In this document: positions 27,904 through 35,878 of the stretch, in pieces
Position numbering within the stretch: the first letter of the stretch is position 1
Layout: every line of letters begins with the position of its first letter
Assembly (NCBI GenBank): GCA_003612335.1
Contig: RAYO01000034.1
Span: 1-41,534, forward strand
Direction: 5' to 3'
DNA length: 41,534 nucleotides
Source of the DNA: a bacterium 1xD42-67
Lineage (GTDB): Bacteria > Bacillota > Clostridia > Oscillospirales > Oscillospiraceae
Notes under the pieces: model-generated
What the model was told of the DNA's origin: nothing
Database searches by the model: none
The model's input: the letters and a program-made list of their open reading frames with translations, nothing else
Program-made: the position numbers and the translations under genes

Positions 27904-28789
27904 CTATTCATTTTCCTGGCATATCCCGGCATAAACAGCACAGTTTTGACCCCAAAAATCGTCTGTCATAGGGATCTCCCGCGTCCCACTGGAGGTTTTT
28001 GTGTCCTCGATGATATACTCCATGTTCCGCTTCCGCTGAAGCTGGTGGTTGACACTGATCTTGTGGTTCTTCATATCCAAATCAGCCAGCGTCAGTCCAA
28101 CAAATTCCGAGATACGAAGTCCAGTCTTGAACAGGATATAGATGCCGTCATAGTACCGGGAAAAGTGCTTGTCACCCTTTACAAATTCCAGAAATGCCCG
28201 TTCCTGTTTTCTTGTGATCGCTTCCCTTGTCACACTGTCGTTGACAACGACGGTGGCAAGCTGAAACTCAAACGGATTTTTGCGTATCAAATCATCGTCC
28301 ACGGCCATCTGAAACGCGGGCCGGACAACGCCCCGAATGGAGTGGATGGAACTGTACCCTCTGCCGTCCTGCTGTAACTTGATAAGCCAGCACTTGGCGT
28401 CGGACAGCTTCACCCGGTCAATGCGCTGTCTGCCGAAGTCCTCTTTCTTGATGATATTGAGGACAAAGTTATAGTTGGCTTCGGGTGTTGTGCCAGACGC
28501 CGGTTTTCTGTGAGAGGTACTTTTTTACCAAATCCAGAACGGTCATTTCTCCGCCGCAGGGAATAATTGCATCTTCAACGTCCCGCCGGATCTGCTTCTC
28601 CTTTTCCCGCAGGGAAAGCCCGTCACGTTTGCCCTGGGGTGTGCTGTTTGTGGCTTCCAGCTTCCAACTGTAAACAAATTGTGGCTTGCCGGTGGCATCA
28701 ATGTATTTGTACGCATATCGTCCGTCTTTGCGTTGGCTCTCTCCGCTGCGAAGAATGCGGTTCTTGCTGTCACGTCGCTTTTCGCTCAC
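27904..28789 (-). pseudogene. int: Tn916-family tyrosine integrase, frameshifted and truncated
   Basis: The N-terminal part (28789-28469) begins MSEKRRDSKNRILRSGESQRKDGRY, closely like Tn916 Int with its arm-binding domain. A one-base insertion near 28483-28485 (CACCCGAAG, expected CACCGAAG) shifts the frame. The same protein then continues in another frame through KLSDAKCWL to the end of the similarity at EDTKTSSGTREIPM. The catalytic domain keeps the first Arg (KTGLRISEF) but lacks the HxxR and tyrosine segments. After IPMTDDF the reading becomes unrelated and stops at 27904. The enzyme must be dead, leaving the element immobile unless helped in trans. Confidence 0.9.
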
Positions 28790-28812
28790 GTCTATGCTCC
28801 TTTCTGTGAAAA

Positions 28813-28856
28813 GAGCCTCGGCACGATATAATCATATTATACCATAGCCGAGGCTC
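28813..28856 (-). promoter_or_regulatory. Inverted repeat with internal TATAAT between xis and int
   Basis: GAGCCTCGGC (28813-28822) pairs with GCCGAGGCTC (28847-28856), and the AT-rich interval is itself almost palindromic, with TATAAT on the plus strand and TATAAT within GGTATAATATG on the minus strand. It can act as a terminator for xis or as the int promoter/operator; the plus-strand exit reads ATTTT. Confidence 0.45.
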
Positions 28857-28909
28857 ATTTTCCATATCGATCCGACCGCTTTCTTAAAACTTTTCGCAAG
28901 GTGCGGCGC

Positions 28910-29116
28910 TTAAGTCGACGACAGCTTATCCAAAAACTGCTCAAACCGCCGGCGTTTGATTAGGATTTTTACGCCGTTCTGAATGACAAAGTCGGCATCT
29001 AGGTTGCTGTTTACAAGCTTTCGCAGTTTCTTTTCTCCAATTCCGAAATAGCGGGAGGCTTCCTCAATGGTGAGGCAGAATTTGTCCTTTACCGAAATGC
29101 CGATCTCCTCGGCCAT
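28910..29116 (-). CDS. xis: Excisionase, Tn916 Xis family
   Basis: The 68-residue basic winged-helix protein has the sequence LTIEEASRYFGIGEKKLRKL, very like Tn916 Xis (LTIEEASKYF.IGENKLRRL), and ends with KRRRFEQFLDKLSST. Xis bends the element ends to direct Int toward excision. The frame is complete, unlike int directly downstream. The ribosome binding site is weak (AAAGG about 11 nt upstream). The xis-int order matches Tn916/Tn1549-type elements, which identifies this border of the accessory region as an integrative element end. Confidence 0.9.
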   Translation of the reverse strand: MAEEIGISVKDKFCLTIEEASRYFGIGEKKLRKLVNSNLDADFVIQNGVKILIKRRRFEQFLDKLSST

Positions 29117-29150
29117 AGTTCACCAGCCTTTGTAAAACGGGATATTTTTC

Positions 29151-29414
29151 TTACTCCCTCGGCGTGACTACAATACCGTCCGCATTGTCCGGGTCGCGGA
29201 AGCTGTAAGTAAAGCCGTCGGGTAAGGTCACATCGTCGGGATTGTCCTCGGTGCCCAGCCCCGGTTCGGTGTCGATCTCAATATCTGTATCATCAAATTC
29301 TACGGAGTTCCCCAAATTCGTGTCCTGATCGCCGCCGTCTTTCTGATTTGTACAGCCGGTGAACAGCAATAAACAGACCAGCATACACGCTAAAATAATA
29401 GCAATTTTCTTCAT
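29151..29414 (-). CDS. Small lipoprotein of the ABC operon
   Basis: The 87-residue protein has a signal sequence ending LLLFTGC (lipobox), followed by a very acidic, Asp/Glu-rich mature part (DDTDIEIDTEPGLGTEDNPDD) with no recognised domain. Its ATG shares a base with the stop of the ABC ATPase gene (TGATG), so translation is coupled. As the last gene of the ATPase/permease operon, it may be an accessory or substrate-binding piece at the outer face of the membrane. Confidence 0.8.
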   Translation of the reverse strand: MKKIAIILACMLVCLLLFTGCTNQKDGGDQDTNLGNSVEFDDTDIEIDTEPGLGTEDNPDDVTLPDGFTYSFRDPDNADGIVVTPRE

Positions 29415-30049
29415 CACATTTCCCTCTCTTTCAAATGTCCTCGCTTGATTTCCAGCACCACATCCGCCTGCTTTGCCACCTCGCCAGAGTGGGTCACGAC
29501 CACCACGCACTTCCCGAACGTATGGGCGCTCTCTTTCAAAATCGCCGTGATCTCCTCGGCGGTGTCGGCATCCAGGTTCCCGGTAGGCTCGTCCGCTAAA
29601 ATGACTGGGGCATTGGAGGCCAGTGCCCGCGCAATCGCCACCCGCTGCTGCTGTCCGCCGGACAGCTTCAGCACATTCCGGGTGATCTCGTCCTGCTCCA
29701 GCCCCAGCCGTTCCAGAATGGGGGCGGCGTCCAGCTTGGCGGTGAGCCACACATTTTCAACGGGCGTCATGTAGTCGATCAGGTTGTAACTCTGGAAGAT
29801 CAGCGAGATATGGCTCCTGCGGTGGTGTTCCAGTCCCTTTGTCGTAATGTCCTCACCGTCAAACAAAACGCTTCCCTGCGTTGGCACATCCAGCCCGCCC
29901 AGCAGGGACAGCAGCGTGGTCTTACCCGACCCGGACGGGCCGAGGATGGCGTACATTTTCCCGGTTTCCAGTGCCCCGCTGACGTTCTGTAAAACCGCTT
30001 TGCCTTTTTCGTAGGCGTAAGAAACATTTTTCAATTCCAGTGTAGGCAT
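29414..30049 (-). CDS. ABC transporter ATP-binding protein (MacB/LolD-like)
   Basis: The 211-residue ATPase has Walker A GPSGSGKT, signature LSGGQQQRVAIARAL, Walker B VILADEPTGNLDA and the switch His in VVTHS. It belongs to the class that pairs with FtsX-type permeases in antimicrobial peptide resistance or lipoprotein release. GAGGGACTATC lies upstream of the ATG, 13 bp after the permease stop. It works with the permease gene just upstream and the lipoprotein just downstream. Control by the adjacent two-component system is suggested by the shared promoter box. Confidence 0.95.
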   Translation of the reverse strand: MPTLELKNVSYAYEKGKAVLQNVSGALETGKMYAILGPSGSGKTTLLSLLGGLDVPTQGSVLFDGEDITTKGLEHHRRSHISLIFQSYNLIDYMTPVENVWLTAKLDAAPILERLGLEQDEITRNVLKLSGGQQQRVAIARALASNAPVILADEPTGNLDADTAEEITAILKESAHTFGKCVVVVTHSGEVAKQADVVLEIKRGHLKEREM

Positions 30050-30062
30050 GATAGTCCCTCCT

Positions 30063-31499
30063 TCAGCTCATTTTTGACAGGATTTCACGGGGTTTCAGCC
30101 GCATGACCGTGATGGACGACGTGCTGACGGCCACAATGACAATGGCAAGGCCGATCAGGTAGAGCTGTGCAAAGTTGTCCAGCCCAACCGATACCTGGAT
30201 GCCGTTTTCAGTGGGTAAGGGCTTTTGCACGAGATTATCCGCGCCTATCTCAACGGAGGCGGCAACGGAAACAACATCGTTATCGTCCTCCGGCTCGGTC
30301 TGCATACTCTGCTCCAACAGGTGGTTGCCGATCTGCCCCGCTATGGTGTTGCTGGTGAAGTAGGACAGGCCAAAGGCGAGAACAGCGATCAGCAGCACCT
30401 CAATCAAATACTGCCCGATAATAGCCGATTTCCTGATACCCACGGACAGGAACACGCCGATTTCATGGATGCGGGTCTTTGTCCAAAGGGTCAGGATTAG
30501 GGCCAGAATGATGGCGCTGACAACGATGATCACCACCAGCAGGGTCACGACCAATTCATTCAGCGTAGCCAGCGGAGCAGCCGCGTTCTCGTAGGTTTCA
30601 TTGTCTACTTCCACAGTAAAGGCTTTCCAGTCAATTCCCGGCAGGGCTTTGACTTCGGCCACCACCCGCGCCATATCCTGCGGGTCGTCTATGGTAACGT
30701 GGAGTGCGGAAAAGCCGTAGTTGATCTCCCCGCCGTCAAATTCTTTCGAGGTCTGCAAATCCACAAATACACGGTTCTGGATTTTGTCGTAGGTGGTGAC
30801 AGTTTCCCCAAACTGCTCCACCGCATGAGGGGTAAACAGTCCAATAATTTGTACCCTGATTTCCGGCCCGGTAAAGCCCTGATCTTCCACGCTGTACCGA
30901 TGGGCGGTGAGATAGTCCCCAATCTTCAACTCGTTTCTCTCCGCCAAGTCCTGGCTGATGATCGCCACATGGGTATCGTTGTCGGAGATATGCCGCCCCT
31001 CTGCCAGCGTCAGTGTGCCGGTGGTGAAAAGTTCATCATCCTCCGTATTACAGACGCCCAGCACCTTTGTATATCCCTGATATTTTGCATCAGTTGAGAT
31101 CGTTCCGGGAAACAGGGAAAGCCCGTCAAATGGGAGAAGATTGTCCTGCCTTGCGCTGCAATACTTGACCCCGGAAACTCCTTTGATGGCGGTAATGTTC
31201 TCCGGGGTGAATTGTACGGTAGAATACATGAGAAAGCTGCTTGATGTTTTGCCGGTTTCCTCGTCCACTTCATCTTTGACGGGTTCTTTCACTACATAGG
31301 GGCTGTTGCTCCAATCCACGAAAACGTCAAATTTGCCGCCCAAACTCTGCCGCAGGTCAAGCTGCGCGGCCTCCGACGCCTTCCAGATAGAAAGGCCCGT
31401 CAGGACAAAGGTTGCCATAATCAGCAGGATGGCGAACAGGAGAATGGTTTTCCCCCGTTTTCGCGTGACGTATAAAAACGCCCTTTTGAAAATGCTCAC
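30063..31499 (-). CDS. FtsX-family ABC transporter permease
   Basis: The 478-residue protein has one N-terminal membrane helix (about 16-38), a large extracellular MacB-like domain and three C-terminal helices, the FtsX/MacB plan. A GTG start at 31499 is preferred: GGAGGT stands 7 nt upstream and gives VSIFKRAFLYVTRKRGKTILL. Any ATG further upstream would run through the promoter and the terminator of the kinase gene. The extracellular domain is unusually charged and is the probable substrate or lipoprotein contact. It pairs with the ATPase 13 bp downstream. Confidence 0.92.
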   Translation of the reverse strand: MSIFKRAFLYVTRKRGKTILLFAILLIMATFVLTGLSIWKASEAAQLDLRQSLGGKFDVFVDWSNSPYVVKEPVKDEVDEETGKTSSSFLMYSTVQFTPENITAIKGVSGVKYCSARQDNLLPFDGLSLFPGTISTDAKYQGYTKVLGVCNTEDDELFTTGTLTLAEGRHISDNDTHVAIISQDLAERNELKIGDYLTAHRYSVEDQGFTGPEIRVQIIGLFTPHAVEQFGETVTTYDKIQNRVFVDLQTSKEFDGGEINYGFSALHVTIDDPQDMARVVAEVKALPGIDWKAFTVEVDNETYENAAAPLATLNELVVTLLVVIIVVSAIILALILTLWTKTRIHEIGVFLSVGIRKSAIIGQYLIEVLLIAVLAFGLSYFTSNTIAGQIGNHLLEQSMQTEPEDDNDVVSVAASVEIGADNLVQKPLPTENGIQVSVGLDNFAQLYLIGLAIVIVAVSTSSITVMRLKPREILSKMS

Positions 31500-31545
31500 G
31501 GTTGATACCTCCATATCGTTATGCTGTTCTTCCGAACGCACTCGC

Positions 31546-31578
31546 AGAATAGCATCCCAATGTGGAATGGGTATGAAA
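31546..31578 (-). promoter_or_regulatory. Promoter and regulator box of the ABC operon
   Basis: A 20-nt box, AATGTGGAATGGGTATGAAA in plus-strand reading (31559-31578), stands 7 nt upstream of a -10 TATTCT (minus strand, 31551-31546). The same 20 bases occur at 33430-33449 with the same 7-nt distance to a -10. There is no good -35, as expected for a promoter that needs an activator. On the minus strand the box reads as near-tandem CATACC/CATTCC/ACATT units, typical of OmpR-type regulator sites. Confidence 0.75.
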
Positions 31579-31604
31579 CGTATATGGAATTTGAGCAGAA
31601 ATGA

Positions 31605-31628
31605 AAAACTCCCCGGCTGGGGAGTTTT
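31605..31628 (-). terminator. Terminator of the two-component operon
   Basis: AAAACTCCCC (31605-31614) and GGGGAGTTTT (31619-31628) form a perfect 10-bp stem with a 4-nt loop. On the minus strand it is followed by a U5 run, a few bases after the kinase stop codon. It isolates the kinase transcript from the ABC operon promoter just beyond. Confidence 0.9.
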
Positions 31629-31634
31629 CCACAT

Positions 31635-32732
31635 TTATAGTTGAATGGTAAAACACATCCCAGTCGGGGACTTCATCGGCTTAAAAGAATAGGGAATGTC
31701 CATAGAGGTCAAAAGTGTATCCACGATATAGAGGCCCAGACCGTTGCCCCCGCTTTCACGGCTCCGTGAGAAGTCTGGACGATAGAACGGTTCAAACAGA
31801 CGGCGGATTTCATCGTCAAGGATAGGCTTGCACTCGTTTTCGACCACAAGGCTGCGCCCCTCCATATAGACGGAAACATTTTTCCCGGCCTCTGTATAAG
31901 CGACAGCATTTGCGAGGATATTAGACACCGCTTTACTGAACGGGCCAACAGGCAGCACAGCGGAAAACTGCTCCGGCAAGTCAAGAGAGAATGTAATTTG
32001 ATGTGCCGCCGCAATCAGTTGGTAGGGTTCACATAGTTCCGCCAGCAGTTCAGACACATCAATCTGCTTTGGCGGTTCAGTGGCCAAATTCAGTTTGGAG
32101 GTTTCCAAAATCTCATGTATCATCCCGGAAAGCTGCTCTACCATTTCCTTGCACTCCGGGAGATAGGCAGCGTAGTCCTGATACTTCCCAACGCCTAAAA
32201 TCATATTTTCCAGAGTTGCGTTCAATGCGGTCACAGGGGTTTTCAGTTCATGGGACGCCGCCCGCAGGAAGTCCACCTTGGCCCGCTCCATATCACGCAC
32301 AGCGTCCTTTTCCCGCTCTAAATGTTCAATCGTGGACAGCAGATTAGCATACAAATCATTGACGTTCTGCGCCAGTGTACCAATTTCATCCTTTGTATGG
32401 ATAGGGCAGCTTGCTCCGTGGTCTAATTTCATCATCTGCTCGGTTGACGCAGAAATTTTCTTGATAGGGCCGGCAATCGCCTTGGAAAATAGGAGGGAAC
32501 AGACAACGGAGATCAGCAGGGAACAGCTTAACGAGATAGGCAGGGCTTTTTCTACTGCCTCGGTCACAAACTGCTCCTGCCGGATGCTGACAACAACATC
32601 ATCTTGGGTACTCAATGCAAGCTGCATCTGTGGGGCAAGCAGATAGATCAGCCCATGCGTGACAACAACGACAAAGAGCATGATGCTTATGGTATAGAGA
32701 AATATTTTCGGAAATAGTCTTAGTCGCTTCAT
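31635..32732 (-). CDS. Sensor histidine kinase (VncS/VanS-like)
   Basis: The 365-residue kinase has two membrane helices (about 10-32 and 63-85) flanking a short extracellular loop, then a HAMP region. The phosphoacceptor is H161 in ASHELKTPVTALNATLENM. The ATPase domain has an N box (SNILANAVAY) and a G box (GGNGLGLYIVDTLL). The short sensor loop suggests sensing at the membrane or through the partner ABC transporter, as in peptide-detoxification modules. It overlaps the regulator gene by 4 nt (ATGA) and ends at a terminator. The phospho-target is the adjacent response regulator. Confidence 0.94.
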   Translation of the reverse strand: MKRLRLFPKIFLYTISIMLFVVVVTHGLIYLLAPQMQLALSTQDDVVVSIRQEQFVTEAVEKALPISLSCSLLISVVCSLLFSKAIAGPIKKISASTEQMMKLDHGASCPIHTKDEIGTLAQNVNDLYANLLSTIEHLEREKDAVRDMERAKVDFLRAASHELKTPVTALNATLENMILGVGKYQDYAAYLPECKEMVEQLSGMIHEILETSKLNLATEPPKQIDVSELLAELCEPYQLIAAAHQITFSLDLPEQFSAVLPVGPFSKAVSNILANAVAYTEAGKNVSVYMEGRSLVVENECKPILDDEIRRLFEPFYRPDFSRSRESGGNGLGLYIVDTLLTSMDIPYSFKPMKSPTGMCFTIQL

Positions 32733-33394
32733 AGCTGTACCTCGTATTTGTAGCCGATGCCCTTGACTGTTACAATACAGTCAAGCCGCAGCTTCTTCCG
32801 CAGATTTTTGATGTAGGTGTCCACGGTTCGGTCGATGATCGGATAGTCAGCGCCCCACAGCTCGTCCAAAATCTGCGAACGGGTCAGCACCAGCCCCCTA
32901 TGCTCCACCAGCAGCCGGAGCAGATCAATTTCCTTGGGCATGATGTCGATTTTCCCGGCGCTGTCGCTGGCGGTGTAGCCGGAGAAATCGACAGTCACGT
33001 CGCCAAAGGTTATCGTTTGGAGTAACGGGGCCTGCCCGCTCCGCCGCAGAAGGGCGGTGATCCGCCTCCCTAGTAATACCATAGAAAAGGGCTTTGTCAT
33101 GTAGTCGTCGGCCTGCTCGTCGAAACTTCTGACTTGGGTATATTCGTCCTCAAGAGCAGTCAACATCAGAATGGGCGTTGTGCTTGTCCGCCGTATCTCA
33201 TGCAGAATGGACAGGCCGCTGACATGGGGCAGCATGATGTCCAGCACAACAAGGTCGATGCCGTTCTCACGGAAAAGCTGTAACGCCTCCCCGCCATCAT
33301 AGGCCGGGATAACCTTGTGGCCTGTGGGTTTTAGATATTCGCAGATCGCATCGTTGGTCTTACAGTCGTCTTCAACAATTAGTAATGTGGCCAT
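32729..33394 (-). CDS. OmpR/PhoB-family response regulator (VncR-like)
   Basis: The 221-residue regulator has a receiver domain with acidic pocket E8-D9-D10, phosphoacceptor D52 (VVLDIMLP) and Lys in MTKPFSM. The winged-helix DNA-binding domain carries LTRSQILDELWG and DRTVDTYIKNLRKKL. It is first in the operon with the kinase and is probably autoregulated, since its promoter has the same 20-nt box as the ABC operon. Family relatives include VncR and VanR-type regulators. Control over the ABC transporter is inferred from the shared box. Confidence 0.95.
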   Translation of the reverse strand: MATLLIVEDDCKTNDAICEYLKPTGHKVIPAYDGGEALQLFRENGIDLVVLDIMLPHVSGLSILHEIRRTSTTPILMLTALEDEYTQVRSFDEQADDYMTKPFSMVLLGRRITALLRRSGQAPLLQTITFGDVTVDFSGYTASDSAGKIDIMPKEIDLLRLLVEHRGLVLTRSQILDELWGADYPIIDRTVDTYIKNLRKKLRLDCIVTVKGIGYKYEVQL

Positions 33395-33416
33395 CGTAGC
33401 CCCCCTTTTTCAGGGT

Positions 33417-33449
33417 AGTATAGCACTGGAATGTGGAATGGGTATGAAA
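33417..33449 (-). promoter_or_regulatory. Promoter and regulator box of the two-component operon
   Basis: Minus-strand -10 TATACT (33422-33417) lies 7 nt from the same 20-nt box found before the ABC permease (here 33430-33449). The start codon of the regulator is about 22 nt further on, after GGGGGG/GGGGGCTACG sequence, so the leader is very short. The identical architecture supports regulator binding to both promoters. Confidence 0.75.
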
Positions 33450-33497
33450 TGACAGTAAATTTTTGAGTTTTGGGGTTCACGATGTGATGGGAACTCT

Positions 33498-33525
33498 AAC
33501 GTAGCAAGCATATGCTTGCTACGTT
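33498..33525 (-). repeat. 28-bp perfect palindrome
   Basis: AACGTAGCAAGCAT is followed directly by its exact complement. It lies between the HxlR stop codon (27 bp away) and the two-component promoter. In RNA it gives a 12-14-bp stem; there is no U-tract, so it could be a poor terminator for hxlR or a DNA-binding or recombination site. Confidence 0.6.
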
Positions 33526-33552
33526 ACTCCCCCCTGTTGACTTTCCTACCCA

Positions 33553-33876
33553 TTAAGCATTTTTCGCCTTGTATTCTTCGCCCCAATTCCACATTGCATC
33601 TAAGACTGGCTTCAAACTCTGCCCCAACTCCGTCAAAGTGTACTCCACCCGCGGCGGAACCTCTGGAAAGACTGTCCTAATCAGCAGTCCGCTTTCCTCC
33701 ATCTGCCGAAGCTGGGATGTCAACACCTTCTGGCTCACACTACCAATGGATTTCTCCAATTCCCCAAACCGTTTTGTTCCAGGCAGCAAATCACGGATAA
33801 TCAGTACCTTCCACTTGTCACTGATAAGGGTCAGCGTTGTTTCCACCGGGCAGGTGGGCAAAACCTTTGCCTCCAT
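33553..33876 (-). CDS. HxlR-family transcriptional regulator
   Basis: The 107-residue winged-helix regulator has the typical CPVETTLTLISDKWKVLIIRDLL core, the FGELEKSI..VSQKVLTSQL recognition region and the RVEYTLTELG wing. A conserved N-terminal Cys (C9) matches the position used by YodB/HypR-like members to sense electrophiles or oxidants. The start ATG at 33876 is 8 nt after AGGAGG; a longer frame upstream is rejected. It is divergent from the SnoaL-like gene, which it probably regulates through the shared intergenic DNA. Confidence 0.93.
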   Translation of the reverse strand: MEAKVLPTCPVETTLTLISDKWKVLIIRDLLPGTKRFGELEKSIGSVSQKVLTSQLRQMEESGLLIRTVFPEVPPRVEYTLTELGQSLKPVLDAMWNWGEEYKAKNA

Positions 33877-34020
33877 CGTCGTAGCCTCCTGTCTATTAGT
33901 TTCTAAAGTGCTGTACAACCCTATTTTACCGTATCTACCATACTGCGGTCAAGCTGCAAAAAATTTATCCTCTCCGAGAAAAGCCGGAACGCCTTGAAAC
34001 CATACGATCGTTTCCTCTCG

Positions 34021-34101
34021 GTAACTGCCTAATTGTTACTTTTAGGTGACTATACCACAATATTGTGCGTACTTTTCAAATAGTTTTTGGTGTTGTATGA
34101 T
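34021..34101 (+). promoter_or_regulatory. HxlR/SnoaL divergent control region
   Basis: The 279-bp gap between the divergent genes holds GTAAC (34021) and GTTAC (34035) in inverted orientation, a second TACTTTT at 34070, and a candidate -10 TATGAT at 34096-34101 with TTTTCA 17 nt upstream. Repeated TACTTTT and inverted GTAAC/GTTAC elements resemble HxlR-type operators. The remaining part of the gap (33877-34020) has nothing else I can name. Confidence 0.45.
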
Positions 34102-34155
34102 GCAGACACAAGGACGGGGAACACCCCGCCGAGTAAATCCCAGGAGGTATTCCCC

Positions 34156-34986
34156 ATGAACATCTTTGAAAAACTGTTCCATTCCAACAACATCGAAAAG
34201 GAGAACGCTACCATGACAAACATTGAGAAAGCCACCGCTCTGATCAACACCTTCGCCACCGGCGATGCCACTGCTGCCCGTAGCCTGCTGGCCGAGGGCT
34301 ACATCCAACACAACCTGGCCTACGGCACTGGACGGGATGCATTTATCGGCTCTGTGGAGTATCTTGCCTCCGCCCCCGTCAAGACTACCGTGAAGAACAT
34401 CCGCGCTTTCCAAGACGGCGACAAGGTGTTCCTTCAGACCATCTACAACTTTGCCGGGGCTGGTGAGCAAGTCGCCTTCGACATCTTCCGCTTTGACGCT
34501 GACGGCAAGATTGCCGAGCATTGGGACAATCTAGCTGCGCTGGCCGCGCCCAACCCCTCCGGCCATACCCAGACCGATGGCGCTATGGACATCACTGATC
34601 TGGACAAAACCGAAGTCAACCGTGAGTTGGTGAAAGCGTTCCTGTATGACGTGATGCAGGGCAACAACTCCGCCAAGACCCCCGATTATTTCAGTGGAGA
34701 CATTTATATCCAGCACAACACCGGGATTGCGGACGGTCTTTCCGGTTTGGGCGCTGCGCTGGCCGCTCTTGCGGAGCAAGACATTCAGATGATCTACACC
34801 ACCGTTCATCAGGTTCTAGCTCAGGGGAATTTCGTCCTGGCTGTCAGTGAGGGAACCTTCGGCGGTACGCCCACCAGCTACTACGATCTGTGGCGGGTGA
34901 AGGACGGCAAGATCACCGAGCATTGGGATGTGATGGAAACCATCGCTGACAAGTCCACCTGGGCCAACGAGAACGGCAAGTTTTAA
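34156..34986 (+). CDS. Duplicated SnoaL-like (NTF2-fold) protein
   Basis: The 276-residue cytoplasmic protein contains two SnoaL/NTF2-like domains. The first, about residues 25-125, has YIQHNLAYGTGRDAF and HWDNLAAL. The second, about 150-270, has YIQHNTGIADG and HWDVMETI. Both keep the IQHN and EHWD-type motifs of the family. SnoaL-like proteins bind small hydrophobic molecules or act as cyclases or stress-induced proteins; the substrate is not evident. The ATG at 34156 follows AGGAGGT by 7 nt, but MTNIEK at 34213 also has AAGGAG 9 nt upstream and may be used too. It is divergent from hxlR, and a hairpin follows the stop. Confidence 0.85.
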   Translation: MNIFEKLFHSNNIEKENATMTNIEKATALINTFATGDATAARSLLAEGYIQHNLAYGTGRDAFIGSVEYLASAPVKTTVKNIRAFQDGDKVFLQTIYNFAGAGEQVAFDIFRFDADGKIAEHWDNLAALAAPNPSGHTQTDGAMDITDLDKTEVNRELVKAFLYDVMQGNNSAKTPDYFSGDIYIQHNTGIADGLSGLGAALAALAEQDIQMIYTTVHQVLAQGNFVLAVSEGTFGGTPTSYYDLWRVKDGKITEHWDVMETIADKSTWANENGKF

Positions 34987-35000
34987 GCAATAGGAATATC

Positions 35001-35035
35001 CATAGGCCGTCCCGTGTCACGCGGGACGGCCTATG
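35001..35035 (+). terminator. Hairpin after the SnoaL-like gene
   Basis: A perfect 14-bp stem, CATAGGCCGTCCCG (35001-35014) with 35022-35035, encloses a 7-nt loop 14 bp after the stop. No U-tract follows, so termination is uncertain and the macrodomain gene (start 35066) could be partly cotranscribed. Confidence 0.5.
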
Positions 35036-35065
35036 GCCTGAAATCGAAAACAGGGAGGACTGCTT

Positions 35066-35878
35066 ATGGAATATCTGAACCAAATACAGCGGCTCAATGA
35101 CATTTTGCTAACAGAAATGCCCGAATATCAACCGCAGGCGCGGGAATTTCGGCAGGACACAGCCAGTCAGCGGAAACTGCTCCGCAGTTTGATGAATGTC
35201 CGTCCGCCCATGCCGCTGAAAGAAAAATTCCTCGCCATGCAGGACGATTTCCTGTCTGCTGAACGAGACAACAAGGGCGTTGTGGATGGAACCGCGCTGC
35301 CTGCCGTCAACGGGCACTCTCAAATAGCCGTTTGGAAAGGGGACATTACCCGGCTCAAGGTGGACGCCATCGTCAACGCCGCCAACTCCGCTTTGCTGGG
35401 GTGTTTTTGCCCCTGCCACGGTTGCATTGACAACGCCATCCATTCGGCGGCGGGCCTCCAACTTCGGGACGAGTGCAATCAAATCATGCAGGCCCAGGGT
35501 CACCCGGAACCCAATGGCCGGGCCAAACTGACAAAGGGCTACAACCTTCCTGCCCGGTATGTTCTTCACACTGTTGGCCCTATTGTCCAAGGCCGTGTTA
35601 CCCATCAGGACAGGCGGGAATTGGCGTCCTGCTACCGCTCCTGTCTGGAACTGGCGGCAGAACATGGATTGGAGAGCGTTGCGTTCTGCTGCATCTCCAC
35701 CGGGGAATTTCATTTTCCCAACCAGGAGGCTGCTGAAATCGCAGTCAAAACTGTTACAGATTTTCTCTGGCAGGATATGTCCATCAAGAAGGTGATTTTC
35801 AATGTTTTCAAGGGTATTGACGAAACGATCTACCGCCGCATACTCGGAGCAGATCGAACGGCTGAAACATGCCCTTGA
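35066..35878 (+). CDS. Zinc-type macrodomain protein (ADP-ribosyl hydrolase)
   Basis: The 270-residue protein has an N-terminal helical extension (about 1-85) and a macrodomain (about 86-260). It has the ADP-ribose-binding motifs VDAIVNAANSALLG, GLQLRDEC and ISTGEFHFP. The loop GCFCPCHGCIDNAIHSAAG has the Cys/His set typical of zinc-dependent bacterial macrodomains, which remove mono-ADP-ribose from proteins modified by class-M sirtuins. GGGAGG precedes the ATG by 7 nt. The sirtuin gene begins inside its end (77-nt overlap), so the eraser and writer are made together. The lipoylated carrier and ligase genes found with some relatives are not seen here. Confidence 0.92.
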   Translation: MEYLNQIQRLNDILLTEMPEYQPQAREFRQDTASQRKLLRSLMNVRPPMPLKEKFLAMQDDFLSAERDNKGVVDGTALPAVNGHSQIAVWKGDITRLKVDAIVNAANSALLGCFCPCHGCIDNAIHSAAGLQLRDECNQIMQAQGHPEPNGRAKLTKGYNLPARYVLHTVGPIVQGRVTHQDRRELASCYRSCLELAAEHGLESVAFCCISTGEFHFPNQEAAEIAVKTVTDFLWQDMSIKKVIFNVFKGIDETIYRRILGADRTAETCP

